64,000 bases of DNA, taken from Pieris napi. Its lineage: Eukaryota > Arthropoda > Insecta > Lepidoptera > Pieridae. The stretch spans positions 4,320,501-4,384,500 of the forward strand of contig NC_062238.1 of NCBI RefSeq assembly GCF_905475465.1. The letters are read 5' to 3'. A program made the position numbers and the translations under genes. This document shows positions 1 through 11,052 of the stretch, piece after piece; within the stretch, counting starts at the first letter, position 1, and each line of letters starts with the position of its first letter. Under the pieces are notes generated by a model. The model did not search any database. It saw only the letters and a list, made by a program, of their open reading frames with translations, and was not told where the DNA came from.

Positions 1-2039
1 TAGATAACTTTTTTAAGGCGAACTGAACGATAAATTCTTTAAGTAAAAATACTGTTTATTAGATATTTAATTGAATGATAAATCATATATTTAAATATAA
101 TAATTAATTGAAAGTAAGAGAAAAAGCTATAGATAAGTAAGTAAGTTTTATTACACTTTCTGGAGTTACTATCAGTAATATCTGGTTTTCTTCAGTACTA
201 TAATTAGCATTAAAATAATAAAATAAAAATAATTTTCTCGAATTAAAGCCTCTTGCAACCTTTACAGCCTGAGCATAAAGTAATTGCGTATTTTTAGTAT
301 TACCATAATTTATTGATATACAATAAATTAACAGTAATACATTAAGAACATATGCCATATTTGTGTAAAGCCTGAACCAACGTCGATAATAACATAACAA
401 TGTGAAATATAAAAGTATAAGAAAGTACATAAGAAAAAAAACTTTAAAGCATTTCAAACGATGCCTTAATATAAAATAAAATAAAAAGCAATGAAATCGT
501 TCGGCCCATTTAATGTGGACCGGACGGGAGTGACAAAAATCTTACTGAAATAAACTGAACACATGTCGTCTGAATGTCACACGCCCAGAACGGGAAGATT
601 AGGAATTAAATGCAATTATTGGGTAAGATCGCTAGGAACTTGGTCCTCCCTTTCGAGCCGATAAGGAACGCAGACAGATGGGTATTCTTATGTAAACTTA
701 AATAGCAAATTAAGTATATTATATAGAGCTAGAAATTGCCGATATTTTCGTTCAACCAGGAAAGCATAGTTGAAAGAGATATTTTCTATATGGTATTTAA
801 AACTTGGTGAAGACTATTTGCAAGAGTGCGACTACACTGTAACACAAGATTCTTACATATATTAATATTTTACAGAATATGTTAGATACTTAGCTTATGT
901 AAACTTAAATAGAACCTTGAAGCGATAAAGCTTTTGTTTAAGTAACGAAGGAAAAATTTGTGTTACATTCAAATATAGAATTTTGTTTTTAGTATATCTC
1001 TAAATACTTTAAACAGTTTTTTTTTTATCTGGCTTATAAAGTTTATAAGGTATTGTCTCGTAATAAATTACAGGCAAGATAGATATTGAACATATCTTTA
1101 TATAAATAATATCTTTAAGTGTACTTTGGATAAGTATTATAATGCAATTGCAAATACTTTAACTCATAAGGATTATATACTCCATTAATTAAAAGTTTCG
1201 ACGGTATTCAATGAATATACGTCATTAAGATGACTGATCAATTAGTAAAATTGATAATATTAAATTACAAAAATACTAGGTTTTTACTATTAGACTTTAT
1301 ATATTTTTAAGAATTAATAAAATGTATAATCCTCTTAGTTTTTCATGATTCGATCTCATAAAACATCAGTTTACCTAACCTATTAATAAGAATCCCAAAT
1401 GTTTTACGACAACTGAAACATTTAAATTTTATCGTCTATATAATAAAATTATTCTCAAGTATAATTTTCGTTCATAAGTCACCAGTGTATCAAATACTCA
1501 AGATCTTTGAGTCCACGATTCGTCGCGCTTGCAATAAATCGCTATTACGTAAAATGCACAAAATTATACGTACAGAAAAGTGGGGAACATTCATCATTCG
1601 TTACGCGACAAATAAATCCGATACAATGAGTACTAATTTGCTCATAAAGATGTATGCACCGACGGAGTTCATAAATCGGCAGAAGTCACATTCTACCGCA
1701 CTCTCATAAACCTCGGCGGACACTTTTATAGCCCTACCACGTGGCGGGGACAGGATTTTTTCCGCACTTGACTTAACATGTGTACCACTAAGAATATCCC
1801 ATGTAAATTTATTGTTTCTTAATAGACCCCCTGTGTTACGCAAATCTTTTCATTGCCTCCCTTTTTCCTTTGATGTATAGCGAACAAAATTATACTCTGC
1901 TCACATCATTTATAAATGTTTAATTAAATTTGTCGAAGATATTTTTTTTTGTTGCCAAAAACTAATATTTCCAGTAACCATCCGTCACACATAACGAAGC
2001 GTCGCATTTGACCAACTAATGTGTTTCATTTTATTACAG
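1..2039. other. Scr upstream flank / probable 5' intron
   Basis: No gene seen. The sequence is AT-rich and ends at 2039 in a convincing splice acceptor (T-rich tract then TTATTACAG), so at least the right-hand part is probably the intron after an untranslated first Scr exon lying to the left of the window. Roughly 500-690 is less AT-rich than its surroundings and could be regulatory DNA. The short ORFs here (104-457 on the minus strand, 1485-1843 on both strands) have no recognisable domain. Confidence 0.5.
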
Positions 2040-2192
2040 GTCCATCAATCAAGCTCCACTCTAAGAGGACAATTGAACGGACTGCGAACATCTTCAGCAC
2101 TTAACATGTCCAACTAGACTATTCAGTAAACATCAAAGTATGACAGTCTACGTGTAATTTTGAGACCAGAGAGACATAATAATCTGTTATCA
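2040..2192 (+). other. Scr: 5' UTR part of Scr coding exon, with two uORFs
   Basis: Starts directly after the acceptor at 2039. Reading back from the Scr ORF, the first in-frame stop is TAA at 2127-2129, and no ATG lies between it and 2193, so translation cannot start further upstream. Two short upstream ORFs precede the start: ATG-TCC-AAC-TAG at 2106-2117, and a five-codon ORF at 2140-2157 ending in TAA. Both end before the main ATG and could lower Scr translation; that effect is inference. Confidence 0.65.
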
Positions 2193-2946
2193 ATGAATGA
2201 CCTAAATTATAACGCTGGGATGAGTTCCTATCAATTCGTCAATTCCTTAGCCTCGTGCTATGGAAACCAAGCACCTGGACGCACAGGAACACCAGTCGAA
2301 CAGACTGGGCATCCTGGTCTGCCCACGCCAGGGGCTGATTACTATAACCCAAACGCAGCAGCAAGTGCATACCCAAATGCGTGCTATTCGCCGCCACAAG
2401 TCGGTCACCATTACCCTCAGCATCCTTACGCAACACCAGCTACAGGAGCACACATGCAACCTCAATCAATGATAGATTACACACAGTTACACCCACAAAG
2501 ACTGGGCAGCACAGCAAGTCATATGCACCAACATTCAAACCCAAGCCCTGGGGCACTATCGCCCAATCTTTTGTCAGCGGCTAGTCAAGCTGCTAATGCT
2601 AGTTGTAAATTCGCTGATTCAACTTCTACGACAGGCGTAGCATCGCCCCAGGATTTATCAACGTCATCAGGGCCTGGGAGGACATCTCCTGGCTTCGGTG
2701 TTGGTCAGAACACTGGCAACACTAGCACCAAACTAGGATTGTCCACACCAATTGCATCGCCAGTTGAGCATAAGGCCAATGTGAATCAGAATATCTCGAG
2801 TCCAGCGTCCAGCACTTCGAGTATTGACAGCAATGATGCCAACACCTCAAGTTCCAGTAACACGAAAAATGCAAAGTCATCGGGAAGTTCTCAAGCTAAC
2901 CCTCCACAAATATACCCGTGGATGAAGCGAGTTCACCTAGGTCAAA
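2193..2946 (+). CDS. Scr: Sex combs reduced, coding exon 1 (N-terminus to YPWM and linker)
   Basis: First coding exon of the Hox factor that specifies labial/first thoracic identity in insects; it acts in the nucleus with Extradenticle. The N-terminal Hox block MSSYQFVNSLASCYG begins at 2220 (residue 10 if the ATG at 2193 is used). A long low-complexity region rich in Ser, Pro, Asn and Gln follows, with a Ser/Asn run around residues 200-236, then the Exd-binding hexapeptide IYPWMKRV (YPWM residues 241-244) and the Scr-type linker VHLG. The ORF reads on past 2946, but GTGAGT at 2947 is a strong donor and joining to 30377 restores the family sequence (LGQ-S-TVNANGE). The intron falls after the first base of codon 252. 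Joined length is 352 residues from 2193, or 343 from the ATG at 2220, which has the better -3 purine; the choice is open. Identification is secure; the exact start is less so. Confidence 0.96.
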
Positions 2947-5730
2947 GTGAGTACTTTAAAATATTCTTAATTCAATTTATCACAATAACGATGTAATAAA
3001 TGATCTCTGCGATTCTCGCTTTTTTGTCGGTCCTATAAAATGTTTTCCTTATAGGTGATACAACCACGCCTTTGTCTTTAACAAATACTTATGTCTAAAA
3101 TGGAAACTATTCATCAATTGAATAAGGTGGAGACAGTATAAATTATATATATGTTTATAAAAGCATTAGCATGCGTTAATGTTAGATCGATGCCGCAGCG
3201 TCGGACTGATGAATGATCGCCATAATAAGGCATAATGGTTTAGTTGGCGGCCGCTTATAACCCAATCGTTTTTCTTAAATCTTTTTGATAGGAAAAGCGC
3301 ATCATCACTATGACATTGATCTAATTAACCGTTACAAATTCAATTATAATGAGCATGTATTTGTATGTTTAGGCTCATATATTTTATGTGTATATTTGTT
3401 TGTTTTTGCATAAAATGTGTCCAAATTACATAAGTCCTGACACTTGATAGCAAATGTCCGGTGATCACGCGATACTGGAATAATTTACGTTACTTTTCAG
3501 CTGCCGGTAAATTTCTTAAGACTTTATGCTAATCCTATACAGCTATATATACAGATGTTAGTAATATTTGTCTCAGGTACATTTTATTCTTTCTAACAGT
3601 TTTACCAAGCTGCAACAATAAACTTTTCTATTAGAATATTACCATAGACAATGTAAATGATATGTTCACATATATCTATACTAGCAGCCTCTTGGCCTAT
3701 ATATGCTACGCGTTGCTATTGAGACTTTCATTAAAAACTAAAAATTTAGGCACCTAAAAAACTCGGGACCATGTCGAGAACACAGCCGGCCTGTCACACA
3801 TAGATGCTTGATAAGACAGCGCACATGTTGCGTTCAATTCCTTGAAACTATTGTTTTATCGGCCTTGTCAAGGCTCGGTAGTGCCGCGAATGTCATGAGT
3901 GTCACACTATTTTGTGTCATGCGTGTCAAAGTGTCACCACTAATTGGTGAGATCGTGTTGGTTCATGACATAGTTTTCGCGTATTTAAATTAAGAACGTG
4001 ATGCATTGCACACTTGATTTTCGAATTAGGTTAGATCAAACGTTGGTAACATCCAGAAATTATGATTTATGCAGAAAATTGATACGGTTATAAATCCTTC
4101 GTGTAACGAATTAATTCATGCTTAGTTCAACAAGTAATCCTTTGAGTAGCTTATTGCCTCACGGTTTTAATCTGAGTATTAATCATCGCCTTAATATTGT
4201 TCATTGATTGACCATGAGGTGAACATTCTAGAATAGTGTTAGTATGAAACCTTTTATTTTAATTAATTTATTACTTGTGATACGTATGTACCCTGGAGCA
4301 TAGGACAGACTATTCCGTGTCTGTTTATAATAATTATTAAACACAAAACTATCAATACAGATGGTAGAAAACCAAGTAACTGTATTTATTTTTTTACTGG
4401 ACAAATAATAGATTTTGTCTTGAATTAAACCTATAATTTCATATCTCTAAGAAGTAGTAAATACGAGTCCTGGTGTCCTTTAAATTACAGTAAGTAGGAG
4501 TTGGGTTATCAAAAAACGTTTTATATATTTTCCCAAGTCTCAAGTAACTTCCATGTTTTTCAACCATATTTCAAGTTGAATTAGTCAACGGTGCGTGCTA
4601 CAAACTTAGTACCAATACTATTAGTATCGTTAATAGTATTAATTTAGATCAAAGTTATGAAAAGCTCTTTACCATTTAATATTAATTATATTTACTTTAC
4701 AAATTATAACTTAATGTTTTTATTAGTACATACAATAATTTCCAACATTTTAATATGTTCCCTGACTCAATGATTATATTGTCAGTTCAGAGTCAATAGT
4801 AATCTATATGCACATCTTCGTCTTGACAATGTATGCAAACCGCAATCAAGCGTCGCATAAAAATCACAATTTTTGCATAGGTAGGTTAAGGAAATTGTAG
4901 GATTTCTACAAAAGGCATGTGTAATGTAAATATAATACATATATGATTATATGTATAAGCTAAAAGCTCACAAATAACCAAATCAATATCGTAAATCAAT
5001 TAATTATTTAAATATCACCTTAAAAACCTCTCCGAAGGCACTAAATTTATTGCCAGTGTTTCGTGAATAAATCAAAGCTTGCAGTGTAAATTATGACTCA
5101 AATAATGTTATGCTAAACGTATGCTAAGGTATCAACTTGCACCTCTGTTTTATTAATCCATGGAAATTGCAAACGTTGAATTACCGGAAATGCAACTTTG
5201 TTATTTGTATGACACAAGAGAAATTTGAGTGAAAGCTATACACCTTATGGTAATCAAGAGATGCCTTGTATTAGCCTTTTCGTATGAAAACGTGAGCGAA
5301 ATCTTTAAGTATTTTATAATTTTTCTCAGGCCAAAACACTTTAAATATTACAAAAGCCAATTTCAAAGACACCAAGGCTTTTTATTTCATTCCGGCTACC
5401 TGATTAGAGATACGCAATCAAGTTTGTGCATATGCAAAAAGTAAATAACGAACGGGTTAAAATGAATAAAAGTTGAATGGGGATTAGTTCACGGGCGCTG
5501 GTTGGTCGCCATTTTGCAATGGCGGCTATGACATTGCACATTTTGTAGCTAAGTCATTCTCATATATATTTTATATGTGAATAATGTTTACCGTAAATCT
5601 TTATCGACTGCGTTGTATATAATTACGGAAATCGATCGTTTCCAAAAGTATCTGTTATGAAGAAAAAGTCGTAGTATAAAGTAAATTCCAATAAAATCAT
5701 TTTTGTTCCGTTTATACATTTTATTAACTA

Positions 5731-6075
5731 CAAGCGGCCCGTCCTGGCTTCGCTCGGGTGTACATTTATTTTTTAGACATTATTTGTAGATATTGATATG
5801 TTCTTTAACATTGTGAAAAAAAAATTGTCCTATCATCAATAGTTTTCGTACCGCATGCGATGAAAGATATTTTATAGGCATTTTTAAAGGTACCATTATT
5901 GTAGTTCTAGTAGGGATCCTTATTTTTTCTTGCAAAAATATAACCATATTTATCAGTAATAACGTAGCATTCGAATGGTAAAACAATTTTTTAAATCGGC
6001 CCCAGTACTTTTCGAGCCAATTCGTTACAAACATACTTACATACAAATCTTTCCCTTCTATAATATTAGTATAGA
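5731..6075 (-). mobile_element. Non-autonomous Helitron
   Basis: On the minus strand it begins TCTATACTAATATTA and ends with a GC-rich hairpin (CCCGAGCGAAGCC then GGACGGGCC) followed by CGCTTG, where an intact element would have CTAG. It is flanked by A on its 5' side and T on its 3' side, as expected for Helitron insertion between A and T. About 345 bp, with no Rep/helicase. The 88-residue minus-strand ORF at 5780-6046 lies inside it and is not a gene. The one-base change in the terminal CTAG suggests an old copy. Confidence 0.75.
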
Positions 6076-7162
6076 TATATACATATCTATTACCCAGGTA
6101 CTAACAAACAACTACAACTACAACAACTAAAAACATTATAAATTACGTTGAAAATATTATGTTTTAAAAACACAGTTCACATAATCTATTATGCAATAAA
6201 TTTTATTTTTAATATTAATAGCAGGTATTACTCGTATAATATGCAATATATCATAGTTTATAAAATTTATAAATAGATTTTTTATAGAATCTAAATTTAG
6301 CCTTTAACATTCCATATAAGACGATAATCATACACAGTAAAATTTAAATAATAGTATTTTTAAAACCTCTTTACTAAAACGTATCTCACGAGCAAGTCAC
6401 TAGTATAAAATACTTTGGAATTGGCTTATTGAAAACAGTGCAATAGATCAGAAGTTCCCGAACTCCGTTGGGAAAAACAAGTTCAAATATTAATGCTACT
6501 TTAACCTCTATAAAATATAGCGGTGATATCGCATTTCTCTTGGTTAATACCTACTTAAATAGTTCTAGTATAGTTCGTTTAAATACGATACTTAATACAT
6601 ATACAACAATTATCATCTCTCTAAAATATTACTCGAAATGTATATATATTTGGAAACGATTTGTAATCTCTATTTTTACACAAATTTTAATTTAAATATA
6701 AATTATTTGTATATACTTTAACTAATTAACTTTTACTTGCTTCTGGCTACATTTATCTCTTTTATTTAAAACATACGTTTATGCAAAAAAGACTTACCAA
6801 GTGATAATTCAAGGAATGTTGCATTAGTTAAATCTTTTTAGTGAATCTGAAATAAATATCGAATAAAATGATTCAGGCAGATAACTATAAGTTTAAAGAT
6901 AACACTATAGAAATGATCTAATGAAATAAGAGTCTGGACCCTCCCGAATGGTATTTTCTTTTTATATGCGAAATTAAGACGGTGACGGAAAATATCGCAA
7001 GAAAACCGTAATATCTTATATAGGTATACAAGTCAACGTCAGTTGAACCCAGAATCCTTATCATCTACCTGCCAATTAAGAAAGAAATGATAAAGAAACC
7101 TAAGGCTAACTAACACTGAGGGATCTATAAAAAAAGACTACGTTTTAAATGTCAGAACTCAA

Positions 7163-7640
7163 AATTTTTTATATCCTAAGTGGAAATGCATTTGCCCCCG
7201 ATAGTTGCAGGGGTTGCAGATAGAGCATTGTTGGCCCAGTGGCTTCAGCGTGCGACTCTCATACCTGAGGTTGTAGGTTCGATCCCCGGCTGTGCACCTA
7301 TGGACTTGTTTTTTATGTGCGCATTGAATATTTGCTCGAACGGTGAAGGAAAACATTGTAAGGAAACCGACATGTCTTAGACCCAAAAAGTCGACGGCGT
7401 GTGTCAGGCACTGGAGCCTGAACACCTACTTTATTATTTTTAGTTTCAGGGTTATATGGGACTCGACTTACACCAGAATCTCTGCTATTCAGAGACTGGG
7501 TGAGCAATACCCACTAAAACCACCTCGAGTAGTTCCTACAGAGCACGTTACAGAGGCTCTGGGGTCATTCTCGGTTCTACCGTGGCTTCAAGGGCATAAC
7601 CAGTACTCAGAGCGTAGCCGCTTACTTAGATTGCAATAAT
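7163..7640 (-). mobile_element. LINE-like fragment split by a SINE
   Basis: 7163-7212 and 7449-7640 match 34136-34195 and 34199-34380 respectively, so together they are one repeat interrupted by the SINE at about 7213-7448. On the minus strand the right part reads in a protein-like way with LNSRDSGVSRVPYNP, matching LNSGDSGVGQIPHT in the other copy, so it looks like decayed retrotransposon coding sequence. The family was not identified. Confidence 0.6.
7213..7448 (+). mobile_element. tRNA-derived SINE, nested copy
   Basis: Has a pol III A-box-like TGGCCCAGTGG (7232-7242), a B box GGTTCGATCC (7276-7285), then the family body (GTGCGCATT, GCTCGAACGGTGAAGGAAAA, AGACCCAAAAAGTCGACGG) shared by eight copies in this window. 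The 3' part is short. A tRNA-like head with this body is typical of lepidopteran SINEs (Metulj-type; the name is tentative). It sits inside the LINE-like repeat at 7163-7640, with possible short target duplications around CAGGGTT. Confidence 0.85.
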
Positions 7641-7881
7641 ATTTTAGTATGTACCATTGACACATTTGCCAAGAATGGAGGATGAGGTTACAAACGATAG
7701 TCATCTGAGACATCGAGATTTTACGCCTGATTGTTCTCGCTACCTACTTAGGAACCTTGGACAATCTAACTATTAGTTACGAGGATTATCCGTACAAATA
7801 ATAAATGCGCAGTCATTAATAACAAATTTTGACTGCAAAAGTACAGTATTTAAAATTTAACTCTAAACGAATATAACAGAG

Positions 7882-8138
7882 AGGTCCCTGAGGTCGTAGG
7901 TTTGATCCCCGGCTGTGCACAATGTAGTTTATTTCTATACATTTAACATTCGCTCGAACGGTGAAGGAAAACAGCGTGAGGAAACCGGCTTACCTTAGAC
8001 CCAAAGAGTCGACAGCGTGTGTCAGGCATAGAAGGCTGATCACCTACTTGCCTTTTAGATTGACAATTGATCAAACAGATACAGGTATCTGAGGCCCAGA
8101 CCTAAAAAAGGTTGTAGGGCCACTCATTTATTATGGCC
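7882..8138 (+). mobile_element. tRNA-derived SINE, 5'-truncated
   Basis: Same family as 7213-7448. The A box is missing; the B box is changed (GGTTTGATCC). The body and the full 3' part are present: TGATCACCTACTTGCC, a CAGATAC segment, CTGAGGCCCAGACCTAAAA and a GCCACT...TTTATTA end. Confidence 0.85.
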
Positions 8139-8970
8139 ATTTGGAACACGCGTTAAGTATCTCAAGAATTGACAGTAGGTACCTATACATTATGAATTTT
8201 CTCATATCTAAAATTGTAATGCAATGTACTGAAATGTAATTAAAATGCAAATAAAGGCCGTCTGAGAAGTTTTAATTCAATTTCAATAGGCCATGTCGCC
8301 GACACTGATTAACATCAGGGGTTCGTTGCATGCGCGGGCGCATATTGCGTATTCTGAATTAGCATAGGCATCTCAGCTCGTTACTCAATGCTCACGATTG
8401 TATGCGATTGTTTAATCTATTGGAAATGGAAAATATGTTAGACATTTTTTTTAAATGAATTATTTAAACAAACATTATATATGTGAATTTATTTTAACTC
8501 GATTCTTGTTAAAAAAATTAACAAATATTATATATAAGCTATTGACAAATACTTTCAAAAATTCTTGGATCATATGTATTTAGAAATTCAGTTGCCATAA
8601 CAAATGTGTTTACACGTGTGCACACAAAAGTATAAAATAAAACTTTAAATTTCTGATATGCTTTAATAAAACATATGAAAGCATATTTTGTTGAAGAGCT
8701 CATATATTACGATATGGCACATTGATTGTGTAAATTCGGCGTAACATGCATCAGCTGCACAGTTCGTTTGTGTATAAAAATAACTAAAACATAGCAATAA
8801 AGAATTCTGAGAAACTAATGTTGAAAAAACAATATCAAACTACAATTATTATGTTTCACACGACATAAAAATACTTCCGATCGCACCTAAAAAATGGAAC
8901 ATTAAAAACGGGGAAAACGTCTCAATCTCGTGTCCGAATTATTGTCATATTTGATATAATACTCAGTGCA

Positions 8971-9003
8971 ATTGTTTCCGAGCCCATAAATAACTGCATA
9001 CAA
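8971..9003 (+). promoter_or_regulatory. Repeated motif GAGCCCATAAATAA, copy 1
   Basis: GAGCCCATAAATAACTGC followed by ATA (to 9000) recurs at 11031-11051 with two differences in 21 bases. CCATAAA resembles binding sites of Caudal/posterior Hox proteins. No mobile-element hallmark is seen around either copy. A role as a regulatory module is inference. Confidence 0.3.
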
Positions 9004-9555
9004 AAGATTCGCGGTCTAAAACGGGCAGATAAACATTTTTTTTTTTTCGTTGCATCTCGAGATCCTGCGGCGGCGACTATAAATATTAATACAATCAAAT
9101 GTTTTGACGTGGACCTTTTTAAAACTTTTATCTTGTAAGGCTCATTTTTTATATGGATCGATTTCGTTTTTATTTAGTGTTAATTTGGGCAGTGAACGTC
9201 TTTTAACAGATCGTAAAGTAGAGTAAGGCGCCAGGTGATCCGCTTAAACGGGGGTTGACTGTAATAAAATTATGTAATGTGTGAATACCTTTTATTTAAT
9301 GAAGATAAGAATTTTATTACTAAGATAGCACAGCTTATACCTACTTGAAACTAATTTGTTTAAGTATGTATTTTATACCTTTACCCTTATAGGTATAGTA
9401 CCGTGTACATTATATATATAGTAGGTACCTATACCTCAGTAAACAGAAGGCCCTTTAGATTATATTTATTAATGAATAACCAGATTATATTTAATAAACT
9501 ATATGTAATATGCACTCACTTCTTGCCTACCTTATCAAATTTAAAAAAAAAATCT

Positions 9556-9685
9556 TTTCTCAAAGTGGTTGCCTGGAAGAGATCGCTCGAAAGCGATAAG
9601 GCCGCCAGTTGCCCTCATTTACATTGAATTATGTTAATTTTTTATATTGTAATGCAATGAAGTGTAAATAAATAAATAAATTCAA
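9556..9685 (+). mobile_element. LINE 3' tail
   Basis: GTGGTTGCCTGGAAGAGATC, then GCGATAAGGCCGCC, then a TTGTAATGCAATG stretch and an AATAAATAAATAAA tail. This end is widespread in lepidopteran genomes as the 3' end of a non-LTR retrotransposon. No RT domain remains. The ORF at 9403-9627 only runs into it. Confidence 0.6.
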
Positions 9686-10727
9686 AATTTTCGTAGGCAC
9701 CTTTACCTTTTTTTTTACCTTTGTTGAATTATGATTTTTATTTTTCATTGTAAATAAAGGTCCAATCCTTTAACAAGCAATTATCAATATAAAATACTGC
9801 TTGTGTTTAAGAAAGTGTCGAATCAAATAATCTTGAATTGTGCACTCCACTATTAAATTAATTATTAATCAACGTATGATATAGAAAGACGTTTTAAAAC
9901 GTAATTAATTTTATTTATCTTTACGACCTGAGATTATTTCAAATTAGCATAACGGTGATTACTCACACTGTATCATTAATTTATAAATAAAAACATAAAT
10001 CTTTAGACTGACTTTAAATGCTGTAGAACAAACACCCACTATTTTATTATAAGTCAATGAAAATTAAACTCTAATAGGGTGTAAATAGAATATAAATACG
10101 CCTATTTTATAAATTGTAAGGTCGGTTTCGACAAGATCTGATCAAAGTATCTAAAATGGTCACAGTTAGTGGGTTAACCACTTTAAATTGTCATCTGTCT
10201 GATTTATTTCTGTTTCTTCGGCCACACATTTTTGTCTGTGCCCCGTCTCGGATATGAAGAAATGGGAATGCTTTCTTCTCTTTAATTTACGTTTTTGATA
10301 CAATTTTGTTAAATGTATCGGTTTAAAAGACCAAGAAATTAAGTGGACTTTTCTTGGAGATTGCTAAGGAACTAGTTTATCAGTTTGTTTAATCCACAGG
10401 ATTTAACTAACTTAAAAATTCGTTTTGGCTAAGAAGGTGCAAAAGCCTATTTACTCAAGAAGATCAAAGAGCATTTAGAACATTTTCCGGTAGCGTAGTC
10501 TAAATGGCGACCGAAATGAAAGTATTTCCTGTTTCTGTACATCCAATTTATTGATAAATCAATTGTACTTAAAAGGTACTTACTTAATTGTGTTTTAATG
10601 ATTGTTTAACCTTGGCAATTCTACTATTCAGCTACCTATAAATAGTACATACTCTGCAACCTTTACCAATTGCAATCGTTAATATATAGTCCTAGCAACC
10701 TACTCGTAAACCCTGTCTATCAACTGT

Positions 10728-10816
10728 CATTGAGAGTGTCCATAGGTGGCGGTATCGCTTGACCATCAGGTTGCTTGCCGCCCGTTTGCACCCTGTTCTA
10801 AAAAAATATATATATT
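10728..10816 (+). mobile_element. Retroposon tail fragment (GGCCGGCAACGCAC family), truncated
   Basis: Carries TGAGAGTGTCCATAGGTGGC, CGCTTGACCATCAGGT and GCCCGTTTGC followed by an A-rich end. Shares these blocks with 14628-14750, 49897-50030 and 63096-63217. The 5' GGCCGGCAACGCAC part is missing. Confidence 0.6.
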
Positions 10817-11030
10817 TACAATTAATGATTTGCATACTACACTCTTAAGTAACTGTTATATAAAACACTAACAATGCGGTTCATTGATACCAATGACCTC
10901 ACCAATTCGCAATATATTCAATTAATCAAATTATTATAATGACACGGTTTTCCTTTCCCATTAAGAGAACCACTGTTCGTACGCCACAGGCGTATCGAGT
11001 CAAACGGTCGTAAACTATAATCATTTGCGG

Positions 11031-11052
11031 AGCCCATAAATAATTGCGTAGT
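11031..11052 (+). promoter_or_regulatory. Repeated motif GAGCCCATAAATAA, copy 2
   Basis: GAGCCCATAAATAATTGC, followed by GTA, matches the motif at 8980-9000. It lies 2.05 kb downstream of copy 1 in the same orientation. Confidence 0.3.

Noticed and set aside
2160..2192. Upstream extension of the Scr ORF from TTG at 2160
   Set aside because: A non-ATG start is unlikely in an animal nuclear gene, and in-frame ATGs follow at 2193 and 2220; the Hox N-terminal block starts at 2220.
2239..2584. Overlapping ORFs in other frames of the Scr exon
   Set aside because: Shadows of the coding exon; no domain and no own signals.
2947..2996. Read-through tail of the first Scr ORF
   Set aside because: GTGAGT at 2947 is a strong donor, and joining to 30377 restores the conserved linker and homeodomain in frame.
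7232..7290. Possible tRNA gene from the A and B boxes
   Set aside because: No cloverleaf or anticodon arm that fits; it is the tRNA-like head of a dispersed SINE.
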